NCBI RefSeq assembly: GCF_004571195.1
Contig: NZ_CP038271.1
Span: 851,001-915,000, forward strand
From: Legionella geestiana
Lineage (GTDB): Bacteria > Pseudomonadota > Gammaproteobacteria > Legionellales > Legionellaceae
Reading direction: 5' to 3'
Length of the DNA stretch: 64,000 nt
Shown here: positions 29,401 through 37,174 of the stretch, piece after piece
Position numbering within the stretch: position 1 is the first letter of the stretch
Layout of the letters: the number at the start of each line of letters is the position of its first letter
Program-made: the position numbers and the translations under genes
The notes under the pieces: model-generated
Told to the model about the DNA's origin: nothing
The model's database searches: none
What the model saw: the letters and a program-made list of their open reading frames with translations, nothing else

Positions 29401-32400
29401 AAAGTATCTCAGTGGATTTTTCCTGCAATAAACTCGCGGCACTTAAAAAATTAAATCTTAGGGCCTCAATCATCACCAGCCAAAGCCTTCAAGGCCTGTT
29501 GCACAATGCCAAAAATCTGAAAGAGCTTGATGCCTATGGCTGCAAAAATATCACAGCGGATTTTTCCTGCAATAAACTCGCGGCACTTGAAAGATTAAAT
29601 CTTAGGGTCTCAACCATCACCAGCCAAAGTCTTCAAGGCCTGTTGCGTAATGCCAGAAACCTGAAATACCTTGATGTCTCCAGCTGCAAAAATATAACAG
29701 CGGATTTTTCCTGCAATAAACTCGCAGCACTTGAAACATTAAATCTTAGGATCTCAACCATCACCAGCCAAAGTCTTCAGGGCTTGCTGCACAATGCCCA
29801 AAACCTGAAAAACCTTGATATCTCTTACTGCAGAAATATCTCTGCGAATTTTTCCTGCGGTGAACTCACTGCACTCACAAGACTTGAGGCTGAGTATAGC
29901 GCCCTCTCTCCTGAGGCGCTCGCAAATCTTCTGCATCAGGCACCGAATCTCACACGCGTGAACTTAAGTGGTAATCCACAATTCGAACAGGATAAACTGT
30001 CTGCCGAGCTGCGACAGCTTCTTGCGCAAATAAAAGATGTCGTATATCCAGTTCCCCAAAAAGCTGGCAATCCGCATTTATCCGCCTTTGCGCACAAGCC
30101 TGATTCTCAATCTGCTCCACTTTCCAGCGAAGCCGCTTCCTCTTCAGTCGCTCTTAATCAGTTGCTCTCAGGATTGATTAATGCACCAAAGACCCAAAAC
30201 GGCACTGATACAGGCGCTTCACGGCCTGAAAGCACGGGGAATATGACCACCTCTCCTGCTACGCAGCCAATACAGGCCCCCGCGCCCTCAGAATGCCTTT
30301 TTGACGCCGATACGGCGAACCCCAATACCCCGCAACGTGCGAAGCGCATTTTCTACCCGCTGGCCAATGGCCTGCAGGCGCCTCTGGTTAACCGTTATCG
30401 CCTGCGGACGTTTGATGCACTTCACATAAACCGAGAGCCCTGCGGCCTCAGCGATGCCTTCAGGCTTGCCCTTGACGGAGAGCCGGATTATCTGGAGGTG
30501 GATTACGAGCGCCTGCCGACGGTGGAGGCCATAGAGGGTCTTCGTGGACATGCCACGCCAATCCCGTCGTACCTTGGCATTCAGGAACTTACACCAGGCA
30601 AGCACTGGCAGCCCCTCGCCTCGCTCTCACCGCGTGAAACGCTCAGCCATCTTCATACCGAGCCTGCCGACGCTGACATTTCACTCGCGTATTCAAAGCG
30701 CGATAATCAGTATTACCTTCGGGTACGCAGTGAGGTGCCATCACTCACCGTGCGCTTTGTCGTGCAGGAGCACGCGCCTGAACCAGCACCCTCAGTGCCT
30801 GAGGCGATACACGCGCTGCAGCAGGAACTCATGGAGTATGGCGAGGGGGCACTCGAAGGGGTTCAGCCTGAATGGAGCGGGAGCGACTACCTTCAGGCCA
30901 TTCGCACCCAGAAAAAAGGCGCCTGTCGCCATCGGGCCGTGGCTTTTAAAGCCGCCATGGAAGCGCACTTTGCAGCCATTCCGGTTCGCATCGTGGTCAA
31001 TGACGTACACGCGTTTGCTGAAGTGTGTATTGATGGCTATTGGCTGACACTGGACTTTGGCGGCTATCAAGCCCGCCTGCAGATTGATGACAGCCATCGT
31101 CCGGCGGGCGATGACGTTCATGAAGACCGCGCGGTTTTTGAAGAAGCGAATCTTGAGCCATCAGGCGCCCTTATTCCAGTTTCCCCGTCTGTGAGTAACG
31201 CCCGTCTTTTTGAAAGGGCGCTTGAGACCTGGAAGAAAAAAAGTGCCCGCACCCCGTCGCTGAGCGCCTGGTGCCAGCAAAAAGTGGCCTGCGGCGCGCC
31301 TCTAAAACAGCTCATTGAACTGCCCTCCGACACGGCGCTGCAGGGCCTGCATTATGCGCTGGAAAGGCATTGCCGCCATATCAGCCGCCCGGTCTTTTAC
31401 GTGCACACGCCCGATGACCTCGTCTGTCAGGCACCTTTTGTGCGCATGGCGGACAATGGCCGGGAAGGCATCCCCTGCAGGGGGCCGGGAGGCCCTCTGT
31501 ATGACTTTTTAACACAACCGTACACAAGGGATAACCCGCCGGTACTGATAGTCAACTACAGCCGTTTCAAGGCCGATGACCTCGTGCGCTTTAATGCTCT
31601 GCTCGATGACACGCGCCTTGCCGATGGCGTGCCGGTGCCCAAAGAAGCGATTATCGTGGGCCTTGTCAACACGCGCCAGCCGGGCCGCTACACCGGTTCT
31701 GACTTTTATTCGCGCTTTGCCCTGCAGGTAGAAACCTGCCCGTTTGCAGAAAGCCTTCTCGCGAGAGCCCTGCCTGAGACACACACTGAGGAAATACCGC
31801 CTGATGCGGACGTCACCACCCTCGATGTCTTTCATGCCGCCGACTGGAAAGAACGCCTGCTGGGGCGCTGGATTTTACAGGGAAGCGCACTCTTTTTTGA
31901 AGAAGGCGAACTGGTGCGCGCCCTGAAGGAAGGGCGACAGACGGTCGTTATTGCCAATGGCCTCTGGGAGAACCCTGAGTTTCTGCACGTCTTTCGCGAA
32001 GCGTGCGCGCAGCGGATGCTCACATACAGTGGCGGCAGCCTGCCCTTCCCCGAAGGCCTGCGCTTTTACCGACAGGAAGGCTATGACTGGGAAACGCTGG
32101 TCAGCAATGTCACCACAAGCCACGGCCTGCATGCCCGTGCCGTTGTCTGCAACCCGCTGCAGCTGTCGCAGTTTTTTCGCCGGTATGCCTGCCGCGATGC
32201 GGCATTGTATACGCTCCCGGGGCTCTTCGAAGCCCATCAGGGCCAGACGCTGCATGTAAACGTGACAGCCGCACTCTCCGATGATGCCTGGGCCGAATGC
32301 TTAAGCGTGGCAAAGCGCTTTAACACGGCACTGCATCTGCATGTGGCGCCTGGCGTGACCCTGCCGGCTTTTCTGCCGGAGCCTCTGGCAGCGGCAGCAT

Positions 32401-35267
32401 CATCAGACAGCCCCATGGACCTGACGCCGCCGCTGCCGCCCGAATGGCAGGCAAGCGCAACCGCACACACCATGGCCGTTGTCAGTGATGACCCCGATAC
32501 CACCATCGCCCGGCTCACGCGCCACACCCCCGGCGTCTGGAAGGTGCTTGATGTATCAGAATGGTCGGCAGGCGATTTGACCGCCTCGCTGCGGGGGAGC
32601 TTCGATGCGGACAGCCTCGGGTTTTCATTCTCGGAAAAACGCAGTGCCTTTAACCGGGCGCTTGATGCCGGAGACTCGATTCTTCTGACCGGGCAGCTGA
32701 CCCCGGACATTATCGATGCCCTCGCCGTGGTCTTTCTTGAGCGGCAACAGTCAGCGCCAGCAGGCCGTCTCATGGTGGTCACTGACAACCGCGATGCCCT
32801 GAGCTTTGCCGAGCCTCTGAGGCATACCGTTCGTGCTGAAGAAAAAGCCGCACTCCTTGGGCTTTGCGAGGGCGAGCTCGAACGCATCGGCGGCACCGCT
32901 GACCTCGCGGCTGAACCCTTAAGCGTGCTGCAGACGCGGCTCACGTTCATCCGACAGCATCCGGGCGCGCCCTTCGCCAATGCGTGGGAGGGGCTTGAAA
33001 GCCTGCCCGCAGGCTTTCATCTGCCGCCGTTTAATCCAGAAACCTCGGCCGCAGAGGCCGCTGCCTTTAACGCGGCACGCCTCGCGCAGGTGAATGCCGT
33101 CCTGCAGGAAGCGCCCTTTATCTTTTTAACCGGACTGACCGGTGTCGGTAAAACGACCTTCGTCAACAAATACCTCGCGCGCGAGGCAATCGTCTATCAG
33201 GGTGAGAACGCCCTTGCCACGGCACTTAATGACCCGCGTGAGGGGCGAAAAATCATTTACGTGACAGAAGCAAACCTGCACCTTCGCCAGTGGAGTGAGT
33301 GCGAGGGGCTTTTTCACACGCCTCCCACCCTGCCCGTCAACGGCGAGCTGGTGACGATTCCCGACAGCATCCGCTTCGTCTTTGACGGCAACCCCGTCAG
33401 CTACGGCGATGACCGCAGCCTTGCGACGTTCTTTGTGCGCCACGGCAACGCCAGACGCTTTGACCCGCTGCCGCCTGCATGCCTTTATGAAGAAGTCCTG
33501 AAACCCGTTTTTGCCGATACCCCGCTGCAGGAGCAGGCCGCCGCGCTCTGTCAGCCGCTGCTCGATGCTTATCGGTTTATTGGTGAAAACGCCGATGATG
33601 AGGTGCTCATCACCCCGCGTGAGCTGCAGATGATGGCGCTGCTCCTGATAACCTCGGGCCCGCTGTTTCCCGACTGCAGCCTCGAGGCGCGCGCCCGCTA
33701 CCACGCATGGGACATTGCCCGACACGCCCTGCCGGACGGCCTTCGCGCGCGTTTTGATGCGCGCTTTACACCAGAAAGCCTGCCGCAGGCGAAAGTCCCC
33801 CCTGCCTGCGGGAACTATCTGGTCACTCCCTCACGCGCACCGCTTATCACCGCCCTTGACCAGCTCATGGCGCTCAAGGCCGCGCGCCACGCACTCGATA
33901 CTCAGGATGAGGCCGAAGCCGCAACACCTGAGAAGATGGCGAAACTCTATGGCGGGCTTGGCGGCCTCATCGTTGAGGGCGAGCCGGGCATTGGTAAAAG
34001 TGAGCTTATCTTCCAGTATCTTCAGCACAACGGCTTCCGGCGGCGCGGCATCAATGACTCCTCGCCCGGTGATGCCCGCAGTTACTGCGTTATCCCGGTC
34101 AGCATGAGCCTTGAGGAGCGCACCCAGGCACTCTTAAAGGCTTTTCATGAAGGCACCATTGTCATCATGGATGAAGTCAACAGCTCACCCATGCTCGAAA
34201 AACTGTGCAACGGCCTGCTCATGGGCTTCGGTCCCGATGGCGAACGCCCCGAAAACCCGGGCTTCCTCCTCCTTGGCACCCAAAACCCCATCACCATGGC
34301 CGGCAGGCAGGCGCAAAGTACCGCACTCTCACGCCGCATGCTCACCATCACGCTCCCCAGTTACTCCGGCGCGGAAATGGGCTTTATCCTTCGAAACGCC
34401 ATCGGCATTCCTGAAGAAGTCGCCGATGACATGGTGCAGGCGTATGAAAAACAGCGCACTCACGCCCAAACCCGTCAACTCACGCCCATGCCCTGCTTTC
34501 GCGACCTCTTAAACCTCGCCGAGCAGTACGCAGGCGCGCATCAGATTGCAAAACCCGTGTTAGCCGATGAGGAACTGTACCGCCTGCGCGATGCTCTGGC
34601 ACACCCACCGGCTGTAGCTCCGGCTTCTGTGGCTGCGGCTTCTGTGGCTGCGTCTTCTGTGACTCCGACTTCTGTGACTCCGGCTTCTGTGGCTCCGGCT
34701 TCTGCGGCTGCGGCTTCTGCGGCTGCGGCTTCTGTGGCTGCGGCTTCTGTGGCTGCGGCTTCTGTGGCTGCGGCTTCTGTGGCTGCGGCTTCTGTGGCTG
34801 CGGCTTCTGCGGCTGCGGCTTCTGCGGCTGCGGCTTCTGTAGGTGGCGCAGCGAATAGACAGGCGAGAGAAGCGCTTAAAGCTTCTGCCTGCCAAATGGT
34901 AAACGAGCATTACCAGCCCTCTGCATGGAATGAATGGCGAGGCGAAAAAAACTGGCTCGCAGTCGCTTATACCGACCTGAAGCCGGGATTTTATCAGAAC
35001 GAATGCCAGGGCCTTTTTGGCGTCGACTTAAAAAGAAAAATCCTTGAAATCGCGGTCACTGAGCTGCTTGAAGCGCAGGGCGACCGTAAAAAAATCGGGG
35101 AAACACTCGATGCGTTGTGCGATTCTGGAGCGCTTGCCATACTCGAAAAAGGACAGGGGTTTACCAGCCGCATGTTCCCCTGCATAAAGACCAGCGCCGC
35201 CAAATCGCTGAAGAGCATCCTTGATGAGATAAGCAACCCCTTGAAAAGCATGGAGAGGAAACCATAG
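26418..35267 (+). CDS. Giant LRR / transglutaminase-like / tandem AAA ATPase protein, putative Dot/Icm effector
   Basis: 2949 residues, no signal peptide or membrane helix. In order: a unique N-terminal region (1-330); irregular leucine-rich repeats (330-586); twelve exact 48-residue LRR pairs (587-1162); a Ser/Thr/Pro linker (about 1215-1300); a transglutaminase-like domain with Cys1503 (GACRHRA), His1531 (NDVHAFAEV) and Asp1546 (LTLDFGG). A long region follows that reads as several AAA-type modules. Three (about 1650-1800, 1810-1900 and 2020-2130) lack a P-loop but keep strand patterns such as PPVLIVNYSRF and GDSILLTGQLTPD. Two retain Walker A: GLTGVGKTT (2239-2247) and GEPGIGKS (2521-2528), the latter with Walker B IVIMDEVN (Asp2585-Glu2586) and GTQNPITMAGR, as in MoxR/dynein-type AAA_5. 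Fifteen ASVAA-type pentapeptides (2736-2810) precede the last domain. The start at 26418 has a weak ribosome-binding site. Effector status is inferred. Confidence 0.8.
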   Translation: MHKIAIRIRGNVLDINRDEVNEYWQLARRLEHAFGINARSIVNFYAAYSSEPITGALPKNLLGELRAGIAPYISSTDSDFLAVTPPKKFDLSLTYEQKSSESTYSHEPRGSLSVARLLAGKPCFVTPHPRSQIKKQRILFHDWSAAGWSVNRATQVTRLASQLLKEGYSLFVFHENTIQPVTSGKTLVMRLRENCRVLTEETLYRAAAKIKIPRDELHILDYHGLNAIIDGSASIQKTLETGDWWHNLESDKRQALVSDLQNTHLPFEAIICNTFPDDISMAKVLQQSLHLPIVWRFGTVNLDAGLLDELIHAQTATRDEIALNRSHFEQVTSLTLHPCGKRFLLPQGAGRVLQSFTALKSLSLEHADGTFHLRGEITFPHLETLSVSGSDIDNETLEELLRKTPNLKHLALEGCNAIKWESLDYSLFANLESLNMDGHNSLNDLLESAQKLKTINLSLGNPYKTLTQAPVNLRQVENLSLNGGPIHGRDLEDILAYAERLSCLTFVDAPIAGYLLSNLPLPSLECLVFESFSTNSRYEFKAISSLLMNSPKLKVLDLGGAKFGTSRVLMSGSLPALETLKLCHSPITSASLQGLLHNAKNLKYLDVSFCENITEDFSCSELPALKTLKLGFTTISSQSLQGLLHNARNLKDLDASGCKNITADFSCPELAALVKLNLQISSITSQSLQGLLHNARNLKDLDACGCNNITADFSCGELPSLEALKLQGSSITSQSLQGLLHNARNLKELNASYCKNITEHFSCGELATLETLELRGLSITSQSLQGLLHNARNLKYLDVSSCKNITADFSCGELAALEALELSGSSITSQSLQGLLHNARNLKELNASYCKNITEHFSCGELAALEALKLSESFITSQSLQGLLHNARNLKYLDVSRCYNITEDFSCPELAALETLKLYNLSITSQSLQGLLHNAKNLKELDVSGCKSISVDFSCGELAALERLKLSESSITSQSLQGLLHNARNLKYLDVSDCKSISVDFSCNKLAALKKLNLRASIITSQSLQGLLHNAKNLKELDAYGCKNITADFSCNKLAALERLNLRVSTITSQSLQGLLRNARNLKYLDVSSCKNITADFSCNKLAALETLNLRISTITSQSLQGLLHNAQNLKNLDISYCRNISANFSCGELTALTRLEAEYSALSPEALANLLHQAPNLTRVNLSGNPQFEQDKLSAELRQLLAQIKDVVYPVPQKAGNPHLSAFAHKPDSQSAPLSSEAASSSVALNQLLSGLINAPKTQNGTDTGASRPESTGNMTTSPATQPIQAPAPSECLFDADTANPNTPQRAKRIFYPLANGLQAPLVNRYRLRTFDALHINREPCGLSDAFRLALDGEPDYLEVDYERLPTVEAIEGLRGHATPIPSYLGIQELTPGKHWQPLASLSPRETLSHLHTEPADADISLAYSKRDNQYYLRVRSEVPSLTVRFVVQEHAPEPAPSVPEAIHALQQELMEYGEGALEGVQPEWSGSDYLQAIRTQKKGACRHRAVAFKAAMEAHFAAIPVRIVVNDVHAFAEVCIDGYWLTLDFGGYQARLQIDDSHRPAGDDVHEDRAVFEEANLEPSGALIPVSPSVSNARLFERALETWKKKSARTPSLSAWCQQKVACGAPLKQLIELPSDTALQGLHYALERHCRHISRPVFYVHTPDDLVCQAPFVRMADNGREGIPCRGPGGPLYDFLTQPYTRDNPPVLIVNYSRFKADDLVRFNALLDDTRLADGVPVPKEAIIVGLVNTRQPGRYTGSDFYSRFALQVETCPFAESLLARALPETHTEEIPPDADVTTLDVFHAADWKERLLGRWILQGSALFFEEGELVRALKEGRQTVVIANGLWENPEFLHVFREACAQRMLTYSGGSLPFPEGLRFYRQEGYDWETLVSNVTTSHGLHARAVVCNPLQLSQFFRRYACRDAALYTLPGLFEAHQGQTLHVNVTAALSDDAWAECLSVAKRFNTALHLHVAPGVTLPAFLPEPLAAAASSDSPMDLTPPLPPEWQASATAHTMAVVSDDPDTTIARLTRHTPGVWKVLDVSEWSAGDLTASLRGSFDADSLGFSFSEKRSAFNRALDAGDSILLTGQLTPDIIDALAVVFLERQQSAPAGRLMVVTDNRDALSFAEPLRHTVRAEEKAALLGLCEGELERIGGTADLAAEPLSVLQTRLTFIRQHPGAPFANAWEGLESLPAGFHLPPFNPETSAAEAAAFNAARLAQVNAVLQEAPFIFLTGLTGVGKTTFVNKYLAREAIVYQGENALATALNDPREGRKIIYVTEANLHLRQWSECEGLFHTPPTLPVNGELVTIPDSIRFVFDGNPVSYGDDRSLATFFVRHGNARRFDPLPPACLYEEVLKPVFADTPLQEQAAALCQPLLDAYRFIGENADDEVLITPRELQMMALLLITSGPLFPDCSLEARARYHAWDIARHALPDGLRARFDARFTPESLPQAKVPPACGNYLVTPSRAPLITALDQLMALKAARHALDTQDEAEAATPEKMAKLYGGLGGLIVEGEPGIGKSELIFQYLQHNGFRRRGINDSSPGDARSYCVIPVSMSLEERTQALLKAFHEGTIVIMDEVNSSPMLEKLCNGLLMGFGPDGERPENPGFLLLGTQNPITMAGRQAQSTALSRRMLTITLPSYSGAEMGFILRNAIGIPEEVADDMVQAYEKQRTHAQTRQLTPMPCFRDLLNLAEQYAGAHQIAKPVLADEELYRLRDALAHPPAVAPASVAAASVAASSVTPTSVTPASVAPASAAAASAAAASVAAASVAAASVAAASVAAASVAAASAAAASAAAASVGGAANRQAREALKASACQMVNEHYQPSAWNEWRGEKNWLAVAYTDLKPGFYQNECQGLFGVDLKRKILEIAVTELLEAQGDRKKIGETLDALCDSGALAILEKGQGFTSRMFPCIKTSAAKSLKSILDEISNPLKSMERKP
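28176..29903 (+). repeat. Twelve exact 144-bp tandem repeats coding LRR pairs
   Basis: Each 48-residue unit is a 26-residue LRR (pattern ITSQSLQGLLHNARNLKYLD plus a VSxCKN tail) and a 22-residue LRR (pattern ITADFSCxELAALExLxL). All twelve units are the same length with no indels. Variation is concentrated at the concave-face positions. Recent expansion by unequal crossing-over or slippage is likely. Confidence 0.95.
34623..34847 (+). repeat. Fifteen 15-bp repeats coding Ala-Ser-Val/Ala pentapeptides
   Basis: The unit GCTTCTGTGGCTGCG (ASVAA) is repeated 15 times with single-base variants (ASAAA, TSVTP, ASVAP). It lies inside the giant protein between the last AAA module and the C-terminal domain, probably a flexible linker. 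It is prone to in-frame length change. Confidence 0.95.
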
Positions 35268-35358
35268 TACACGGGGCCAGGGTAATTATAGGGACAACTC
35301 CGCATTCTACCCCCTGCAGTCTTTCGTGATAAATGCTATACTTTGAGCTTAAGTATCG

Positions 35359-35404
35359 GGGCGTGTCCTCATTTCATGATGTGAAGCGAATGAGGACACG
35401 CCCT
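35359..35404. repeat. 46-bp short form of the MITE-like repeat
   Basis: GGGCGTGTCCTCATT and AATGAGGACACGCCC flank a 15-nt middle (TCATGATGTGAAGCG) identical to the left interior of the 88-bp copy at 24713. This is an internal-deletion derivative, lying 52 nt upstream of the DUF3579 gene. Confidence 0.85.
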
Positions 35405-35455
35405 AAGTTAATGACAACCCCCGGAATGCCGTGGCTCGGGGGAGGAAACCCGCCA

Positions 35456-35752
35456 ATGAGCACGCCTAAAGACAAGAAAATCGTCATCGAAGGAGTTACG
35501 CCCCAGGGAAAGGAGTTTCGACCGAGCGACTGGGCAGAGCGCATGAGCGGTGCCATGGCCAGCTTCAAAAACAGCCGCATTCAATATTCTCCGCTCCTGC
35601 AGCCAAGCGTCAATAAGGAGGGGTTTAAATGCGTGCTCCTCGACCCCAAACTAAAAGAATCAAGCCCTCAGGTTTACAAAGCCATTCTTGAATTTGCGAA
35701 AGCCAACAATCTCAAAATCTGCAACGAGGACACTCCGGAAGAGGGTTCCTAG
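35456..35752 (+). CDS. DUF3579 family protein
   Basis: 98 residues starting MSTPKDKKIVIEGVTPQG. Family features: KEFRPSDWAERMSG, YSPLLQPS, GFKCVLLDPKL and a final LEFAKANNLKICNED. Function unknown; the family is common in beta- and gammaproteobacteria. The ATG at 35456 has GGAGGAAA upstream. A longer in-frame extension to 35333 would run through the MITE copy and is rejected. The stop TAG sits at the edge of another MITE tip. Confidence 0.82.
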   Translation: MSTPKDKKIVIEGVTPQGKEFRPSDWAERMSGAMASFKNSRIQYSPLLQPSVNKEGFKCVLLDPKLKESSPQVYKAILEFAKANNLKICNEDTPEEGS

Positions 35753-35772
35753 GGCGGCGGAGGACACGCCCT
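35751..35772. repeat. Remnant MITE tip pair between convergent genes
   Basis: AGGGCG...AGGACACGCCCT forms a compact inverted repeat spanning the gap between two convergent stop codons. It resembles the outer ends of the 24713 element with most of the centre lost. Confidence 0.65.
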
Positions 35773-36286
35773 AACGCGTGGTCAGTTTCTCAAGTGCCGT
35801 CACAAGGTAGTTCAAAACCGCAGCGGTTGTTTCATAGTTGATGGCGCATACACCAGCCACGAGGAACGCCAGCCCCTTTGGTCCGTGCTGAACGCCGGGC
35901 GCGCTGGCATTGGTCATCAATACCACTCCCCGCATGAACCAGATAATACCCGCAACCTTGATAAGCTTTTCCATCGAACTGATAACATCAAAAGGGCTCC
36001 ACTTCGCATACTCGAGGATATTGCCAGGCCCAAATGTGGTATTGGACAAGACCACCACAGAGCTTGGGAGGTAGAGCAGGGCAGCACCGGCGATAAGGTA
36101 GGCAAAAGGTACGGACATCGGTTCACGCGAACCGCCGCGGGAGGCAAGTACGTGCTTAAACTTTATGACGGCAATAAAAAAAAAAGCGATACCTATGACA
36201 TAGGCCCCGGCCGTCAGAAAGCGCTCCACTGAGTCGAGCGATCGGCTCAGGTTGCCAAGCATGGTAATCCAATCTGGAATTTCCAT
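35771..36286 (-). CDS. IcmC/DotE-DotV family membrane protein (Dot/Icm-type)
   Basis: 171 residues with about four transmembrane helices (FLTAGAYVIGIAFFFIAVIK; FAYLIAGAALLYLPSSVVVL; VAGIIWFMRGVVLMTN; GLAFLVAGVCAINYETTAAV). The segment order and the RGVVLMTNASAPG...GPKGLAFLVAGVCAINYE stretch resemble the IcmC/DotE and DotV subunits of the Dot/Icm (IVB) secretion system. No other icm/dot genes are in the window, so this is a stand-alone paralog or relocated copy. Short homologs of this class are known outside the main icm/dot clusters in Legionella. Assignment is from memory of the family; moderate certainty. Confidence 0.6.
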   Translation of the reverse strand: MEIPDWITMLGNLSRSLDSVERFLTAGAYVIGIAFFFIAVIKFKHVLASRGGSREPMSVPFAYLIAGAALLYLPSSVVVLSNTTFGPGNILEYAKWSPFDVISSMEKLIKVAGIIWFMRGVVLMTNASAPGVQHGPKGLAFLVAGVCAINYETTAAVLNYLVTALEKLTTR

Positions 36287-36378
36287 CGGTTATTCTGCCA
36301 AAGACTCTTGCATTACGTGCTTTTTATCCTATAGTAGGGCCTATCCAGCCTTGTGCACACATCAAATGGGATACTACC

Positions 36379-37113
36379 ATGCAAGTTAACACGTTTACTG
36401 CCGTTTTGCAGGATACCCGACTGATTGCGCCCCGCGTGCGCCATTTCGTCTTTGCCCTTCCAGAAGACGTTGCCTTTGAGCACGAACCCGGGCAATTTAT
36501 CACCATCCACTTTTCCCATGGCGAAAAAACGCTGCGCCGCAGTTACAGTATTGCCAATCCCCCGTCGAACAGCAAGTTTATCGAGTTCGCGGCCGGTTTT
36601 GTAGAAGGGGGACCTGCCAGTCAGCTGCTCTTTAACCTTAAACCCGGCGAGTCCGTTCAGATGAACGGCCCCTTTGGCCGTCTGGTGCTGAAGCCAGAAA
36701 ATCCAAAGCGTCTGGTGCTCGTTGCAACCAGTACTGGCGTGACCCCCTATCTTGCCATGCTGGACACCCTCAAAGCACGCCTGCAGGCTGACCCGGCACT
36801 GGAAGTCGTGGTGCTTGAGGGCGTGCGAAAGCGCGAGGATTTACTCTATGGCGATGTTTTTCGTGCATTTGCAGGCGAATGCGAGCGGGCACGTTTCATC
36901 CCCTGCTTCAGCCAGGAAGCTCCCGAATCTTTGCAGAACGCAGAAAGGGCGGGATATGTTCAGGAGCATTTTACCCATCTCGCACTCCATCCTGAGCGCG
37001 ATCTTGTGTATTTGTGCGGAAATCCGGGTATGATTGATAACGCATTTGACTGGCTGAAGGCAAACGGTTTTGCCTCCCAGAATGTTATTCGCGAAAAATA
37101 CCTTTCGCGCTAA
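36379..37113 (+). CDS. fpr: Ferredoxin-NADP reductase family protein
   Basis: A 244-residue FAD/NAD(P)-binding oxidoreductase. FAD-binding motif RRSYSIANPP, flavin-interacting GPFGRLVL, and the NADP-binding VATSTGVTPYLAML and LCGNPGMID. It exchanges electrons between NADPH and ferredoxin/flavodoxin, supporting Fe-S and oxidative-stress functions. Length matches bacterial Fpr. The gene ends 61 nt before the aldolase; no functional link is apparent. Confidence 0.88.
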   Translation: MQVNTFTAVLQDTRLIAPRVRHFVFALPEDVAFEHEPGQFITIHFSHGEKTLRRSYSIANPPSNSKFIEFAAGFVEGGPASQLLFNLKPGESVQMNGPFGRLVLKPENPKRLVLVATSTGVTPYLAMLDTLKARLQADPALEVVVLEGVRKREDLLYGDVFRAFAGECERARFIPCFSQEAPESLQNAERAGYVQEHFTHLALHPERDLVYLCGNPGMIDNAFDWLKANGFASQNVIREKYLSR

Positions 37114-37174
37114 ATGCTGTCGTCATAAGATATGTCGAAGCGAAAAGGCGTTTAATCTAATTGAGGAACTACAC

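Noticed and set aside
28176..29903. CRISPR array considered for the regular repeats
   Set aside because: Units are contiguous 144-bp coding repeats with no spacers. The same applies to the 63-bp repeats at 61683-62312 and the 15-bp repeats at 34623-34847.
34560..34910. Arg/Ser-rich minus-strand ORF resembling an SR protein
   Set aside because: Artefact of reading the ASVAA-coding 15-bp repeats on the other strand.
35333..35455. Extended N-terminus for the DUF3579 protein
   Set aside because: It runs through the MITE copy and lacks a ribosome-binding site; the family start is at 35456.
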